Below are positions 9,257-17,689 of a DNA stretch of 64,000 nt, one piece after another. The translations under genes and the position numbers were made by a program. Below the pieces are notes generated by a model. That model was not told where the DNA came from. It did no database searches and saw nothing but the letters and a program-made list of their open reading frames with translations. Origin of the DNA: Actinomadura graeca. GTDB lineage: Bacteria > Actinomycetota > Actinomycetes > Streptosporangiales > Streptosporangiaceae. Position 1 is the stretch's first letter. Each line of letters opens with the position of its first letter. The DNA is taken from contig NZ_CP059572.1 of NCBI RefSeq assembly GCF_019175365.1, positions 2,852,001 through 2,916,000 on the forward strand, read 5' to 3'.

Positions 9257-9364
9257 GTGACCACTGCTACCTTTCCGGAGGCCGTGCAAGAGAACGAGGA
9301 GGTGGTACCCGTGAACGCAGTATCGACATGGGTGCTCCCCTCTGGGGCCACGGTCGGGCGGTAG
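9257..9364 (+). CDS. Possible 35-residue peptide ORF upstream of hydrolase
   Basis: GTG 9257 opens a frame of 35 codons (MTTATFPEAVQENEEVVPVN, then AVSTWVLPSGATVGR) ending at TAG 9362-9364, 44 bases before the hydrolase. An internal GTG at 9311 has an excellent GAGGAGG ribosome-binding site and would give a 17-residue peptide. The pattern of an acidic leader followed by a small neutral tail recalls leader or precursor peptides, but there is no Cys, and no modifying enzyme is adjacent. It could also be a translated leader controlling the hydrolase. Confidence 0.35.
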   Translation: MTTATFPEAVQENEEVVPVNAVSTWVLPSGATVGR

Positions 9365-9408
9365 GTCGTCCGGGAGCGCCGACCAGAGCACTCCCGAAAG
9401 GCACGACC

Positions 9409-10140
9409 ATGCAATTCACCTCCGAGCAGCGCCTCGACGACGGCGTCCTCGAACGCGAATTCACCCTCGGCGAGATCCCCGGAATCCTGTGGACGCCCGC
9501 GTCCGCATCCGCACCGGCCCCGTTGATCCTGCTGGGCCACCCCGGCGGGCTGGACAAGATGCGCCCCCGGCTGACGGCCCGCGCCCGGCACTCGGCGGAG
9601 CACGGCTTCGCCGCGGCCACCACCGAACTCCCCGGGGTCGGTGACCGGCCGCGCTCCGCCGCAGCCGAGCAGGCCCGCGCCGACCTGCGCCGGGCGCTGG
9701 AGGCCGGGGGGCCGGTCGACGAAGAGATCATCGACCGGCTCGTCCTGCCCCTGGTCGACACGGCGGTTCCGGAATGGCAGGCCACCTTGGACGCCCTTCT
9801 TTCACTGCCCGGGATAGGCGGCCCGGTCGGCTTCTCGGGCGGAGTCATCGCCATTGGTGTCCGGCTCGCGCTCGTCGAGCCGCGTATAGCGGCCGCCGTT
9901 CTGTTCGCGGGAAGTTTCGTACCTCGCGCCACATTCGAGGACGCCCGCCAGGTCACCATTCCCCTGCACGTCCTGTTGCAGTGGGACGACGAAGGAAACG
10001 ACCGTCAAGCGGCCCTGGACCTGTTCGACGCCTTCGGCGCCAAGGAGAAGACGCTGCACGCCAACATGGGCGGGCACACCGGCGTCCCGCAGTTCGAGGG
10101 AGACGCCGCAACCGCGTTCTTCAACCGGCACCTGAAGTAA
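9409..10140 (+). CDS. Alpha/beta hydrolase (esterase/dienelactone-hydrolase-like)
   Basis: 243-aa cytoplasmic hydrolase. The oxyanion-type LLGHPGG stands near residue 42. The nucleophile elbow is GFSGG (a GxSxG motif) near residue 143, the likely acid is in LLQWDDEGND near residue 190, and the catalytic His is in NMGGHTGVP near residue 225, in the expected order. The substrate is unknown. The ATG at 9409 follows GAAAGG and gives a protein that starts directly with the fold. It is preceded by a possible peptide ORF and followed, after a long gap, by a bidirectional terminator. Confidence 0.8.
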   Translation: MQFTSEQRLDDGVLEREFTLGEIPGILWTPASASAPAPLILLGHPGGLDKMRPRLTARARHSAEHGFAAATTELPGVGDRPRSAAAEQARADLRRALEAGGPVDEEIIDRLVLPLVDTAVPEWQATLDALLSLPGIGGPVGFSGGVIAIGVRLALVEPRIAAAVLFAGSFVPRATFEDARQVTIPLHVLLQWDDEGNDRQAALDLFDAFGAKEKTLHANMGGHTGVPQFEGDAATAFFNRHLK

Positions 10141-10595
10141 GGTCAGCCCCCAGATGCCTCGCCGCCCCGATCGCGGCGGTACCGGCCACGGCCGCTACCT
10201 CCCCGGTCGGGGCGGTATATCTGCAGAGGCCGGGCCATGGGCAGCGGGCCGTGATCGACCTCTCGCGCCGACACGGACCACTTTCGATAAGCAACCGTAG
10301 CGCAACGAAAGCAGGCGGTCGGCATGGCGGGGCGCTTCGTCGAGCACCTCGTCGACGACGTCCTCCTGCTACTCCTGCACACCCGCCTAGACGGACCCGT
10401 CACGCTGACCGCAGGCAAGGCCGTCACCTTCAGCGCCTTTCCTCTCACCTCACCGTGCGGTGTGCCCGAACATCCCCTCCCGCTTGCCCAACTACGAGGA
10501 GCGGGCCCGGCCTGGTCGGCACCGGCCAGGCCGGGCCCGCTGTCAAGGGGTCTCCGCCGGGGATTCCAGGGGCCCGGCCGGACCGCCGTGGGACG
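10141..10595. other. Gap with bidirectional terminator
   Basis: 455 bases between the convergent hydrolase and secreted-protein genes. Several frames are open but none has good codon bias or a recognisable product. The only clear element is the hairpin at 10500-10541. Confidence 0.5.
10500..10541. terminator. Bidirectional hairpin terminator
   Basis: A perfect 16-base-pair stem (10500-10515 with 10526-10541) and a 10-base loop lie between two convergent genes. It is GC-rich, with no U-tract on either side. Confidence 0.75.
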
Positions 10596-11060
10596 TCAGC
10601 AGATGACGGTGGCGACGGGTGAATACGCGACGAGGTCGAAGGCACCTGCCGCGGACTCACGGTAGTTGTAGAAGAAGAATCCGAGGTTGATGTTCGTGCC
10701 GCAGGGAGAGTCGGCCTCGATCTGGATGGGCATCGTCAAGGTGCGCGTCGCGCCGGGAGGGATCGGCGTGGTGTAGTGGTCGCAATCGACGATCTCGCCT
10801 GTGCACTCCCCTTTCTTGAACTTCGTGCCATCGGTGATGGTGTCGTAGGTCATGTTCACCGTCAGGAACGTGAACATGACATCGTAGGTCTCCGGATTCT
10901 TGAAGGTCACCTTCAAGTTCACCGTCGTACCCGGACGCGGCTCCATCGTGTCGAAGCTGGACGTGATCACCTCATCGGCCAGGGCCGACCCGGCGGGTAC
11001 CACGCCTATACCCGCCGCAAGAGCCGCGAGCGACACGAACAGAATCCGCCTGACCAGCAT
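10596..11060 (-). CDS. Small secreted protein
   Basis: 154-aa exported protein of unknown function. It has a typical signal peptide (MLVRRILFVSLAALAAGIGV, with cleavage probable after SALA near residue 31). The mature part is beta-rich (NLKVTFKNPETYDVMFTFL) and has four cysteines, in KKGECTG, IVDCDHY, DSPCGTN and the final VIC, likely forming two disulfides outside the cell. ATG 11060 follows AAAGGGAGAG. The fold resembles an immunoglobulin-like or TQXA/DUF11-type domain only in a general way. It is a monocistronic gene ending at a strong hairpin. Confidence 0.75.
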   Translation of the reverse strand: MLVRRILFVSLAALAAGIGVVPAGSALADEVITSSFDTMEPRPGTTVNLKVTFKNPETYDVMFTFLTVNMTYDTITDGTKFKKGECTGEIVDCDHYTTPIPPGATRTLTMPIQIEADSPCGTNINLGFFFYNYRESAAGAFDLVAYSPVATVIC

Positions 11061-11418
11061 GTTCTCTCCCTTTCTGCGGGCACGCCGAATTGCGCACGAA
11101 ACGGGGCATGACAAAGTCGCGGACCGATGGACCTGCAATCCGCGAGAAGCCGGTAATGGGAGCGCAGCGCAGCGTTCTACATGGCCGTCACCACTGTTGG
11201 GAGCAGGGCTTGGAGCAACGGTACCCGCGCATGGGTCCACTGACCCCTGTCTGAACAGTCCAATTTTTCCATTCGCGCCCAATGGCGGCGGGGGCCGTTC
11301 CCGGCACCGATTCGCCTACGCCGGACTCACAAGTGATCACGGGGCGGAGTGGACTCTGGAAAACCGGCCGACCATCGCCACCGATAAGGGACATGAGGCA
11401 ACGCATTTGGTGCTCAGG

Positions 11419-11800
11419 AGGATGAGGCGACGGACGTGAGGCCGTTGAACTTGCGTGCCGCCGGAAGCGTCCAGCCCGGTTCGGCGAGCGCAGAGGATCC
11501 GGCCCCGGGGCATCCCGGCGGGTGTCCGCCCCGGGCGCGCACGCCCGTCTCGCCGCCTCACGACCTCCGGGGAGGGATTCGAGGGGCGACGGACGCGACG
11601 GCGCGCGGTTCACGAGGCCGAGCCGGACGAGTCCGGCGCGATCACGCGGAACGGGCATGCGATCAAGGAGTGACTCCGCCGAGGGCCGGCGGTCATCTCG
11701 TCGACGATGACCCCGGTCGACTGGGCCGTGAGCCGCTGCCCGCGCCCGTGGACGGCTTGCCCTGCTCATCCACGTCCACGGGGGCTCCCGAAAATTAGTT
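11419..11800 (-). pseudogene. Internally deleted relic of the XRE-TPR regulator family
   Basis: Two blocks match the regulators at 17.9-21.6 kb at the DNA level. Block 11419-11505 corresponds to the C-terminal end (GGCGACGGACGT, then GGAAGCGTCC); in one frame it reads LPAARKFNGLTSVAS, against LPAARELRALTSVA in the intact gene. Block 11620-11790 corresponds to the segment around EYGQR and DEWDQAVH (GGCGCGATCACG, CCCGGTCG-CTGGG, CGTGGACGGC, CCACGTCCACG). The central TPR portion is lost and the frame is broken. It is a degraded copy lying 6 kb from its family. Confidence 0.65.
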
Positions 11801-11819
11801 GTCATCCAGGCACGGTCGC

Positions 11820-12056
11820 ATGACGAATACCCCGCAAAACCAGCCGGCTTCCCCCTTCACATCAGGAAGGCAGGCCCACGCAGTCACCAGTGGGGAAGCA
11901 CTCTGCGGCGGGCGCCGTGACGGTGCCCATTGTCGCGGCGACGGCTATGGCTTGGTGCCTCCGGCCGGAATTCCTGAGGTCGCTGCCGCCCATCGGCTGG
12001 TTTCCATGACCCAGGGCGACTTCGTCCTGCAATACATCCTCGTCCCGGTTCTGTAG
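11820..12056 (+). CDS. Possible small ORF translationally linked to the YqcI/YcgG gene
   Basis: A 78-codon frame from ATG 11820 (MTNTPQNQPASPF...) to TAG 12054-12056. Its stop codon forms part of the ribosome-binding site TAGGAGGAACGC of the next gene, which suggests coupling. Codon choice is poorer in G/C-ending codons than the neighbours, and no ribosome-binding site is obvious. The product would be a small protein with two cysteines and a hydrophobic end (VLQYILVPVL). The family is unrecognised; it may be spurious. Confidence 0.3.
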   Translation: MTNTPQNQPASPFTSGRQAHAVTSGEALCGGRRDGAHCRGDGYGLVPPAGIPEVAAAHRLVSMTQGDFVLQYILVPVL

Positions 12057-12065
12057 GAGGAACGC

Positions 12066-12821
12066 GTGGGGGGCTGGACCCTTCAGTGTGACAGTGCCGA
12101 TGGCGGGCCGTCTTCGGGGGATGACTTCATGCGTCAGCCGAAAACACATAGATCTGCCGGTGCCGCCGAATCCGCTATCGCGGGCTGGATCAGAGGCTCG
12201 GAGTTCTCCTGCCTCGGTGCGAAGGCGGCGGAACGCCGGGGGCTGGTCACCGAGGTCGCGGTCGGTGGCCTGGGGGAACAACGGACCGTTCCGGAGCTGC
12301 ATCGCGGGTTGGAGCATTTCGTCACGGAAACCCTCACCGAGAGTGAGAACTTCACCACGTTCGTCGCCGTCTTCGACGGGCCCGGCGGGCTGACGGAGGA
12401 TCAGTTCGAGGCGGCGTTGTGGGCCCAGTTGTCCGCGCTCCGCGAATTCGACCGGAGCCGGTACCCGTGGGCGCAGGGGGTCGATTCCGACCCGGATTCG
12501 GCCACCTTCGCCTTCAGCGTCGCCGGTCACCCCTTCTTCGTCGTGGGCCTGCACCCCGGCGCCTCCCGCGTCTCGCGACGGTTCTCCAAGCCGGCGATGG
12601 CGTTCAACTCGCACCGTCAGTTCCACCGCCTCAAGGAGAGCGGCCTTTACGACGGGCTGCAGCGTCGCATCCGTCAGCGCGAGATGCGGTTGCAGGGTTC
12701 CGTCAATCCGAATCTCGCCGAATTCGGCGAGCAATCCGAAGCACGGCAGTACTCGGGCCGTGCAGTCGAGGAGGACTGGAAATGCCCGTTCGAGCACGGG
12801 AGCCTTGGGGGCGACCGATGA
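12066..12821 (+). CDS. YqcI/YcgG-family protein, possible haem-dependent N-oxygenase
   Basis: 251-aa soluble protein (or 230 aa from ATG 12129). Recognised marks of the YqcI/YcgG family (Pfam PF08892) are FSCLGAKAAERRG near the N-terminus, a central FVAVFDGPGGLTEDQFE and LREFDRSRYPWAQGV block, then HPFFVVGLHPGASR and FNSHRQFHRLKESG. Characterised relatives such as GntA of guanitoxin synthesis are haem-dependent N-oxygenases of guanidino or amino groups (established for those members, inferred here). GTG 12066 is favoured by the very strong TAGGAGG site six bases upstream. The stop overlaps the ATG of the ATP-grasp gene, so they are co-translated. Confidence 0.7.
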   Translation: MGGWTLQCDSADGGPSSGDDFMRQPKTHRSAGAAESAIAGWIRGSEFSCLGAKAAERRGLVTEVAVGGLGEQRTVPELHRGLEHFVTETLTESENFTTFVAVFDGPGGLTEDQFEAALWAQLSALREFDRSRYPWAQGVDSDPDSATFAFSVAGHPFFVVGLHPGASRVSRRFSKPAMAFNSHRQFHRLKESGLYDGLQRRIRQREMRLQGSVNPNLAEFGEQSEARQYSGRAVEEDWKCPFEHGSLGGDR

Positions 12822-14059
12822 TGGGCGAGCGTCCGCCACGGATCCTGATCGTCGAGCCCGTCTCGTCCGGCACGAGGCTCGTCGAGGACTGCCGTGCCCT
12901 CGGCGCGCAGGTCGTGGTGGCCTCCGCCGACAGCGGGGACCGGCTCCTCTCCGATGGGCTCCGTGACCTCGCGGACCAGGTCCTGGTGGTGGAGACCAAC
13001 GACGAGGAAGCGCTCGTGCGGGCGGTCGATCGGGCGTTGCCGCTGGACGCGGTCCTGCCCGGGGTCGAGCTCGGCATTCCCGCGGCCGCTCGTGTCGGCC
13101 ACCGGCTGGGAGTGACCTCCCTGTCGCCGGAGACGGCGGCATGGGTGAGGAACAAGGCGCTGATGCGCAGCCGGGCCGCGGCGATGGGAGTGCGGGTCCC
13201 CCGCTTCGCGGAGGCCCGTTCGGTCGACGAATTGGAGAAGGCCGCCGCGGAGGTGGGATTTCCCTGCGTCCTCAAACCGGTCGACTCCTCGGGAAGCGTC
13301 CATGTCAGCCGAGCCGACGACCTGTCGGAGCTGCGGTGGTCCTATCTGCGGATGGAGCACGATCGGCGGCTGGATCTCGGACGCACGGCCGGTTCCCATG
13401 TCGTGGTCGAAGAATACGTCTGCGGCCCGGAATACAGCGCGGACGGATATGTCCTGGACGGCCGTGTCTCGCTCTGCTCGCTTACCCGGAAATTCCTCGG
13501 TCCCGAGCCCTACTTCGTCGAGCTGGGGCACATCGTCTCGTCCGAGAACGCGTCACCCGAGGTCATCGACCAGGTGGAGCGGTATGTGCGGCAGGTGCTG
13601 GAGGCGCTGCAGATCTCGTTCGGTCCTTTCCACTGCGAACTGCGGCTCTCCGCCGATGGGCCGATCCTGATCGAGATCGGGGCCAGGCTGCCGGGTGACC
13701 GGATCACGGATCTGATCGAGATGGCCACGGGCGTTTCCCTGTCGCGGGTCATGGTGGCCTGCTACCTCGGTCTCCCACCGGAATCCGCCGACGCCTTCGG
13801 CACGGCGCAGGCGAAGTGCGCCGGCATCAGGTTCTTCGACGCGAACGGGAAACGCAGTTTCACCAGGCTCGAAGGCTGGGCGGAACTGGGTGCGCGCCCC
13901 GATGTCGTCGAGACGGGCCTGAGCTTCCGTCCGGGCGATGACATTCCTTCGCTGGAGGACTTCCGGGGACGGATCGGCTACGCCATCTTCACCGCGGACT
14001 CCGCCCGGCAAGCGGAGCGGACATGGCGGGAGCTCGGAGACGCGATCCGTGTCATCTGA
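12818..14059 (+). CDS. ATP-grasp carboxylate-amine ligase
   Basis: 413-aa enzyme of the ATP-grasp fold, likely forming an amide or peptide bond through an acyl phosphate. The N-terminal pre-ATP domain spans residues 1-105 (ILIVEPVSSGTRLVEDCRAL). Nucleotide-binding marks are FPCVLKPVDSSGSVHVS near residue 155 and VVEEYVCGPEYSADGYVLDG near residue 200. The metal-binding PILIEIGARLPGD near residue 285 is typical of L-amino-acid ligases and related enzymes. A C-terminal domain of about 110 residues follows. It overlaps the preceding gene by ATGA and is followed 54 bases later by an MFS exporter. Substrates are unknown; an amino acid or dipeptide product is a reasonable guess. Confidence 0.8.
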   Translation: MMGERPPRILIVEPVSSGTRLVEDCRALGAQVVVASADSGDRLLSDGLRDLADQVLVVETNDEEALVRAVDRALPLDAVLPGVELGIPAAARVGHRLGVTSLSPETAAWVRNKALMRSRAAAMGVRVPRFAEARSVDELEKAAAEVGFPCVLKPVDSSGSVHVSRADDLSELRWSYLRMEHDRRLDLGRTAGSHVVVEEYVCGPEYSADGYVLDGRVSLCSLTRKFLGPEPYFVELGHIVSSENASPEVIDQVERYVRQVLEALQISFGPFHCELRLSADGPILIEIGARLPGDRITDLIEMATGVSLSRVMVACYLGLPPESADAFGTAQAKCAGIRFFDANGKRSFTRLEGWAELGARPDVVETGLSFRPGDDIPSLEDFRGRIGYAIFTADSARQAERTWRELGDAIRVI

Positions 14060-14113
14060 GCCCGTCCGGCAAGTCGACCTGTCCGCGAATTCACACCGTT
14101 TCTGGAGCCGTCC

Positions 14114-15367
14114 ATGCGCGGTCCTCGCTCTCGCTACTACGCGCTGAGGGCGATCGGTTGGCTGGCCGATCAGTTGCTGCTCTTCCTGGTGCCCGTCCTC
14201 GCCTTCAAGCTCACGGGAAGCCTCGCGTGGTCGGGCATCGCCCTGACGGCGCAATGGGCGCCCCGGCTGATCGCCCTGCCGGTCGGCGGGCTGCTCGCCG
14301 ACCGTTTCGATGTGACCGCCTTCTACGTGGTCAACGATCTGGTCAGGTGCATGGCCGGGCTCGCGGGCGTCCTCGCGATCATCCTGTTCCCTGACGAGGC
14401 CGGCGCCACCGTCATCGTCTTCTCCGTCGTCGCGGGGGTCTGCTGCGAGCAGACCCTCGTGGCGGGGGAGAAACTGGCGGGACGTCTGATCCCCCCCGAG
14501 ATCATGCCCGGTGCCCAGAGCCTGCTGGGTTCCCTGGAGCAAGGCGCGTTGCTCCTAGCACCGGCCATCGGCGGCGGGCTGGTCCTCCTCGACACGGTCT
14601 GGACCGCTTTGGTCATCACGATGCTCTTCTTCGTAAGCCTGGCGATCGCCTTCAGCCTCCCCGAAGGGAGAAGGACCGAGAAGCCGGACCGCCCCATCAG
14701 CGGCTCTCTCTCCAGCCTGGCGGGCGAACTGGCGACGGGTCTCCGGACGATCGGGCGGATCCCCGTGCTGCTGGGGATCGTGGTGGCGACGATGCTGGTC
14801 AACCTGCTGCTGGGCGCCATCCAGACGGCCGCGCCGGACCTGGTCGTCCGGTCGTACGGGCATTCCGAGGGCGTCCTCGGCACCATGTACACGGTGGCCG
14901 GGATCGCCGCGATGGCGGCGATGCCCGCGATGAACCGCCTGATCCGCAGGTTCGGCCTGCTGGCGGTGGCCGCGGCCGCGTCGCTCACCCAGGCGGTCGT
15001 GTTCACCCTGCTGACATCGGCCTCGCTGTTCTGGGTGTTCGCCGGTCTCGTGGCCGTCTTCATGATCGGCGACTCGATGTTCACCGTCGTGATCAGGATC
15101 GTCCGGATCACGGTGGTCAGACCCGACGAGTTCGGCCGGACGGTCGCGGCGATTCACATGCTGAACTTCGCCCCGGTACCGCTCGTCGGGCTGATCCTCG
15201 CCGCGGCCGACGGACGGGTGCCCCTGGGAATCGTCATCCCGACGATCGGCCTGGTCACCCTCGTCTCACTCGCCCTGCTGATGCGGCGCCTACGTCCGCT
15301 GGTAGCAGCGTGCCCGGACCTCCACCCGCTGGAGGAGAAGAGAAAGGCACGCGCCTTGGTCCCCTAA
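14114..15367 (+). CDS. MFS exporter in the YcgG/ATP-grasp operon
   Basis: 417-aa membrane protein with 12 predicted segments and the short N-terminal start (MRGPRSRYYALRAIGWLADQ) usual for MFS_3/enterobactin-exporter-like proteins. Typical stretches are GGLLADRFDVTAFYVVNDLV (TM2-TM3 loop) and WAPRLIALPVGG. ATG 14114 is preceded by CTGGAG. As third gene after a putative N-oxygenase and an ATP-grasp ligase it most likely exports their product (inference). The cytosolic end is basic (EEKRKARALVP). No terminator is obvious downstream. Confidence 0.82.
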   Translation: MRGPRSRYYALRAIGWLADQLLLFLVPVLAFKLTGSLAWSGIALTAQWAPRLIALPVGGLLADRFDVTAFYVVNDLVRCMAGLAGVLAIILFPDEAGATVIVFSVVAGVCCEQTLVAGEKLAGRLIPPEIMPGAQSLLGSLEQGALLLAPAIGGGLVLLDTVWTALVITMLFFVSLAIAFSLPEGRRTEKPDRPISGSLSSLAGELATGLRTIGRIPVLLGIVVATMLVNLLLGAIQTAAPDLVVRSYGHSEGVLGTMYTVAGIAAMAAMPAMNRLIRRFGLLAVAAAASLTQAVVFTLLTSASLFWVFAGLVAVFMIGDSMFTVVIRIVRITVVRPDEFGRTVAAIHMLNFAPVPLVGLILAAADGRVPLGIVIPTIGLVTLVSLALLMRRLRPLVAACPDLHPLEEKRKARALVP

Positions 15368-15756
15368 GAGTAAAAGGCGACTGCGTGGGTCACCGACGAG
15401 GAAAAACGCCGTCACCGCACAGGAGAGACGGGGGTGAGCGAGCGGTACTGCGCGTGCCAGCGGGCGGCACTGATCCACAAATCGCCGCAGACGTCGCAAC
15501 GTCGCCATCGCCGACGGCGTTCATCGGAAGCATCGTCGTCGGCTCACTGCCTAGCCCTTGATCATGCCCTACCGGATGCTCGGAACCGGCGTTACACCTG
15601 GGCGTAAGCGAGGACGATGTCCGAGAGTTCGAGACGCGGAGCTGGGCGACTCGGGTCATCGACGCTGACCGGGAGGCTCGGCAGCCCAGGCCGTCGGCAT
15701 TATCGTTGACGTGGGGTGATGGGGCACTCACACTGAGGTCCGACCGGAGGGATCGT
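15368..15756. other. Gap between MFS and nucleotidyltransferase genes
   Basis: 389 bases with no gene of good codon bias. A TTGACG hexamer near 15705 followed by CACACT at 17-base spacing could be a promoter for the next operon. Nothing else was recognised. Confidence 0.4.
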
Positions 15757-16707
15757 ATGGACATTTGTGTGGACGTCGGGCCGGATCTCTGCGGGCGTCT
15801 GTGGCGGCGGCCGCCGCCGCATGAGGACCTGCCGTCGTGCTCGATGGTGCTGACACGCGGCGGGCTGCTCGCGGCGAAGGTCGCGAGCGTGGACGGGAGC
15901 TCATACGGCCTCGTCGGCTACGTCGTCGACGCCGGGGATGCGACCGCAAAGGCGGCGCGGGTCGCATTCTCGGGCCGGGACTGGTTGCGCACCCTGAACA
16001 TGTCCTACGACGCGTACGCTCCCCTCGTCGCCGCGCGGCAGCCCGGCGCGCTGGTGCCCGCGCTCGGCCGCATCGCCCGTATCGACCCGGCCACACTCGT
16101 GGCAACGGTGTCCACCCGGGACCCCGCGCTGCTCGCCGAGCACTCGACGGCGTTGGACGAGCTCGCGGCCAGCGCCGGCATCTGCTCCGCCAAGATCGGC
16201 GTGTACGGTTCGGCGGCCTACAAGGATCGTGCCGCGCAGGGAGACCTCGACGTGGTCATCTATGGGTGGGCGGCGTCGCGGCGCGTCCACGCCCGCGCGG
16301 CGGGCGCGACGCCGCCTCGGCACCTGGACCATCCGCACACCCCGCATTTCCGGCTGCCGGGCAGCCAGGTCACGTTCGACCCTCGGTACCTGGTGGGCGA
16401 GCACGCCATCACTGCGGCGCTGGTGCGCGGCGAGTACACCGCCCAGGCGCCCGAGCCGCTCACCGGCCTGTGGGTGCTGGACGCGCGGGCAGGGGTGTTC
16501 TTCCCCGCCCGCTACACACTCAGCGACGGCAGCGTCCTGCTGTCGTACCGGGCGGGGCATTCGGGGTGGCTGCGGCCCGGCGACGAGCTGGCGGGACCGC
16601 CGCTTCCGGTGTACCGGCGGCGCGGCGTCCGCTACCGGATGGTGCTGCGCTGCGAGACTCTGGATGCCCGCCGCGCCCACACCGAACAGGACATCTGCCG
16701 CCCGTGA
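15757..16707 (+). CDS. Pol-beta-type nucleotidyltransferase domain protein
   Basis: 316-aa protein. The central region carries the nucleotidyltransferase signature GVYGSAAYKDRAAQGDLDVV (near residue 150), in which GS and the DxD pair bind the nucleotide and metal. The N-terminal 140 residues and the C-terminal part (FFPARYTLSDGSVLLSYRAG, then LPVYRRRGVRYRMVL) have no recognised family, though the latter looks like a small beta-barrel. ATG 15757 follows GGAGGG. Its TGA overlaps the GTG of the next gene, so it forms a two-gene operon with a phosphotransferase-like protein. It might modify a small molecule, a tRNA or a protein; the target is unknown. Confidence 0.7.
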   Translation: MDICVDVGPDLCGRLWRRPPPHEDLPSCSMVLTRGGLLAAKVASVDGSSYGLVGYVVDAGDATAKAARVAFSGRDWLRTLNMSYDAYAPLVAARQPGALVPALGRIARIDPATLVATVSTRDPALLAEHSTALDELAASAGICSAKIGVYGSAAYKDRAAQGDLDVVIYGWAASRRVHARAAGATPPRHLDHPHTPHFRLPGSQVTFDPRYLVGEHAITAALVRGEYTAQAPEPLTGLWVLDARAGVFFPARYTLSDGSVLLSYRAGHSGWLRPGDELAGPPLPVYRRRGVRYRMVLRCETLDARRAHTEQDICRP

Positions 16708-17567
16708 CCGAGCCGACCGCAGCGCCGGTGCCTGACCGGAGCATTGGAGTCGACCGTGCCTGGTGGATGAGTGTCCAGTTCGACCGGGCTGCCCGTCTCC
16801 TGACGGCGCGGCCGGATGGCGAGACGGTGCGCGGTGTCGCCGACCGGACCCGAAGCGGCCGCGTCGTCGAAGACGGTGTTCCGCGCTGGTTGCGCGTCCT
16901 CGCACTGCCCGATAGTCGGGCGCACGGTCCGATCTGGGACGGTCCGATAGCGGCGCCCACGCTGGCCGGGCTACGCCGTCCCGAGCTTCTGACCTGGGGT
17001 ACGTGGAGGCCGCGGGACGACGCCGGTCAGGTGGTACGGGCCGAGCTGTGGGAACTGGTCGACGAGCCGGTCTGCTCCAGCCACGAGCAACTCACCCCAG
17101 CGCAGGCCCGCGCACTGCACCTCGGCCCAGGATGGTGGCGGAGCCTGGACGAGTCACTGAACCGTCTGGCGGCCTACGACACCACTCGTGTTCCCCGCAC
17201 GCAGCAGCAGATCACTGCGGCGATGCGGAACGCCTACGGCCCCGACGTCCCCTCGACGGTCCGGCGATGGGTCACCCAGCACGGCGACCTGCGGTGGACG
17301 AACGTCACCGCAGGCACGCCGTACCTGCTGGATTGGGAGCATTGGGGCCTGGCCCCGGCCGGCGCGGACGCGGCGACGCTGTACTGCACGAGCCTGCTGG
17401 CCGCGGAGATGGCCGCAGATGTCCACCGGCGATACCGGCACGTACTGGACTCCCCCGATGGGCGTATCGCGCAGTTGTGCGTGTGCGTCCAGCTACGCCG
17501 CCACGCTGACATCGGTGCCCTGGCCGAGCCCCTTGACCGGCTCGCGCACAGCTTGCTGGCCCGGTGA
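16704..17567 (+). CDS. Aminoglycoside-phosphotransferase-like kinase
   Basis: 287-aa protein of the APH/choline-kinase fold. The catalytic loop is QHGDLRWTNV (HGDLxxxN, near residue 193) and the metal-binding LLDWEHWG follows near residue 210, both intact. The N-lobe is diverged and the glycine-rich loop is not obvious. GTG 16704 overlaps the upstream nucleotidyltransferase stop (GTGA). Members of this fold phosphorylate aminoglycosides, homoserine, choline or macrolides; the substrate here is unknown. The tight pairing with a nucleotidyltransferase recalls antibiotic-modifying enzymes, but neither protein resembles a known resistance determinant closely. Confidence 0.72.
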   Translation: MTEPTAAPVPDRSIGVDRAWWMSVQFDRAARLLTARPDGETVRGVADRTRSGRVVEDGVPRWLRVLALPDSRAHGPIWDGPIAAPTLAGLRRPELLTWGTWRPRDDAGQVVRAELWELVDEPVCSSHEQLTPAQARALHLGPGWWRSLDESLNRLAAYDTTRVPRTQQQITAAMRNAYGPDVPSTVRRWVTQHGDLRWTNVTAGTPYLLDWEHWGLAPAGADAATLYCTSLLAAEMAADVHRRYRHVLDSPDGRIAQLCVCVQLRRHADIGALAEPLDRLAHSLLAR

Positions 17568-17689
17568 CCACTGTGGCGCCCGGTGTGAGCGCCGTGGGCA
17601 GGTGATGAGTATGCGGACGACCTGTGCGCGGAATTGCGCCGAGCGACATAGTGGACTTGCGACGGTTCGAGGGGACGATCGCCGGTTAC

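Noticed and set aside
10324..10665. Plus-strand ORF beginning MAGRFVEHLVDDVLLLLLHT
   Set aside because: It runs through a strong bidirectional terminator into antisense of the secreted-protein gene, and its codon bias is poor.
11188..11805. A 205-codon minus-strand frame
   Set aside because: The Arg/Pro-rich translation has no family resemblance; the DNA is better explained as a degraded regulator copy.
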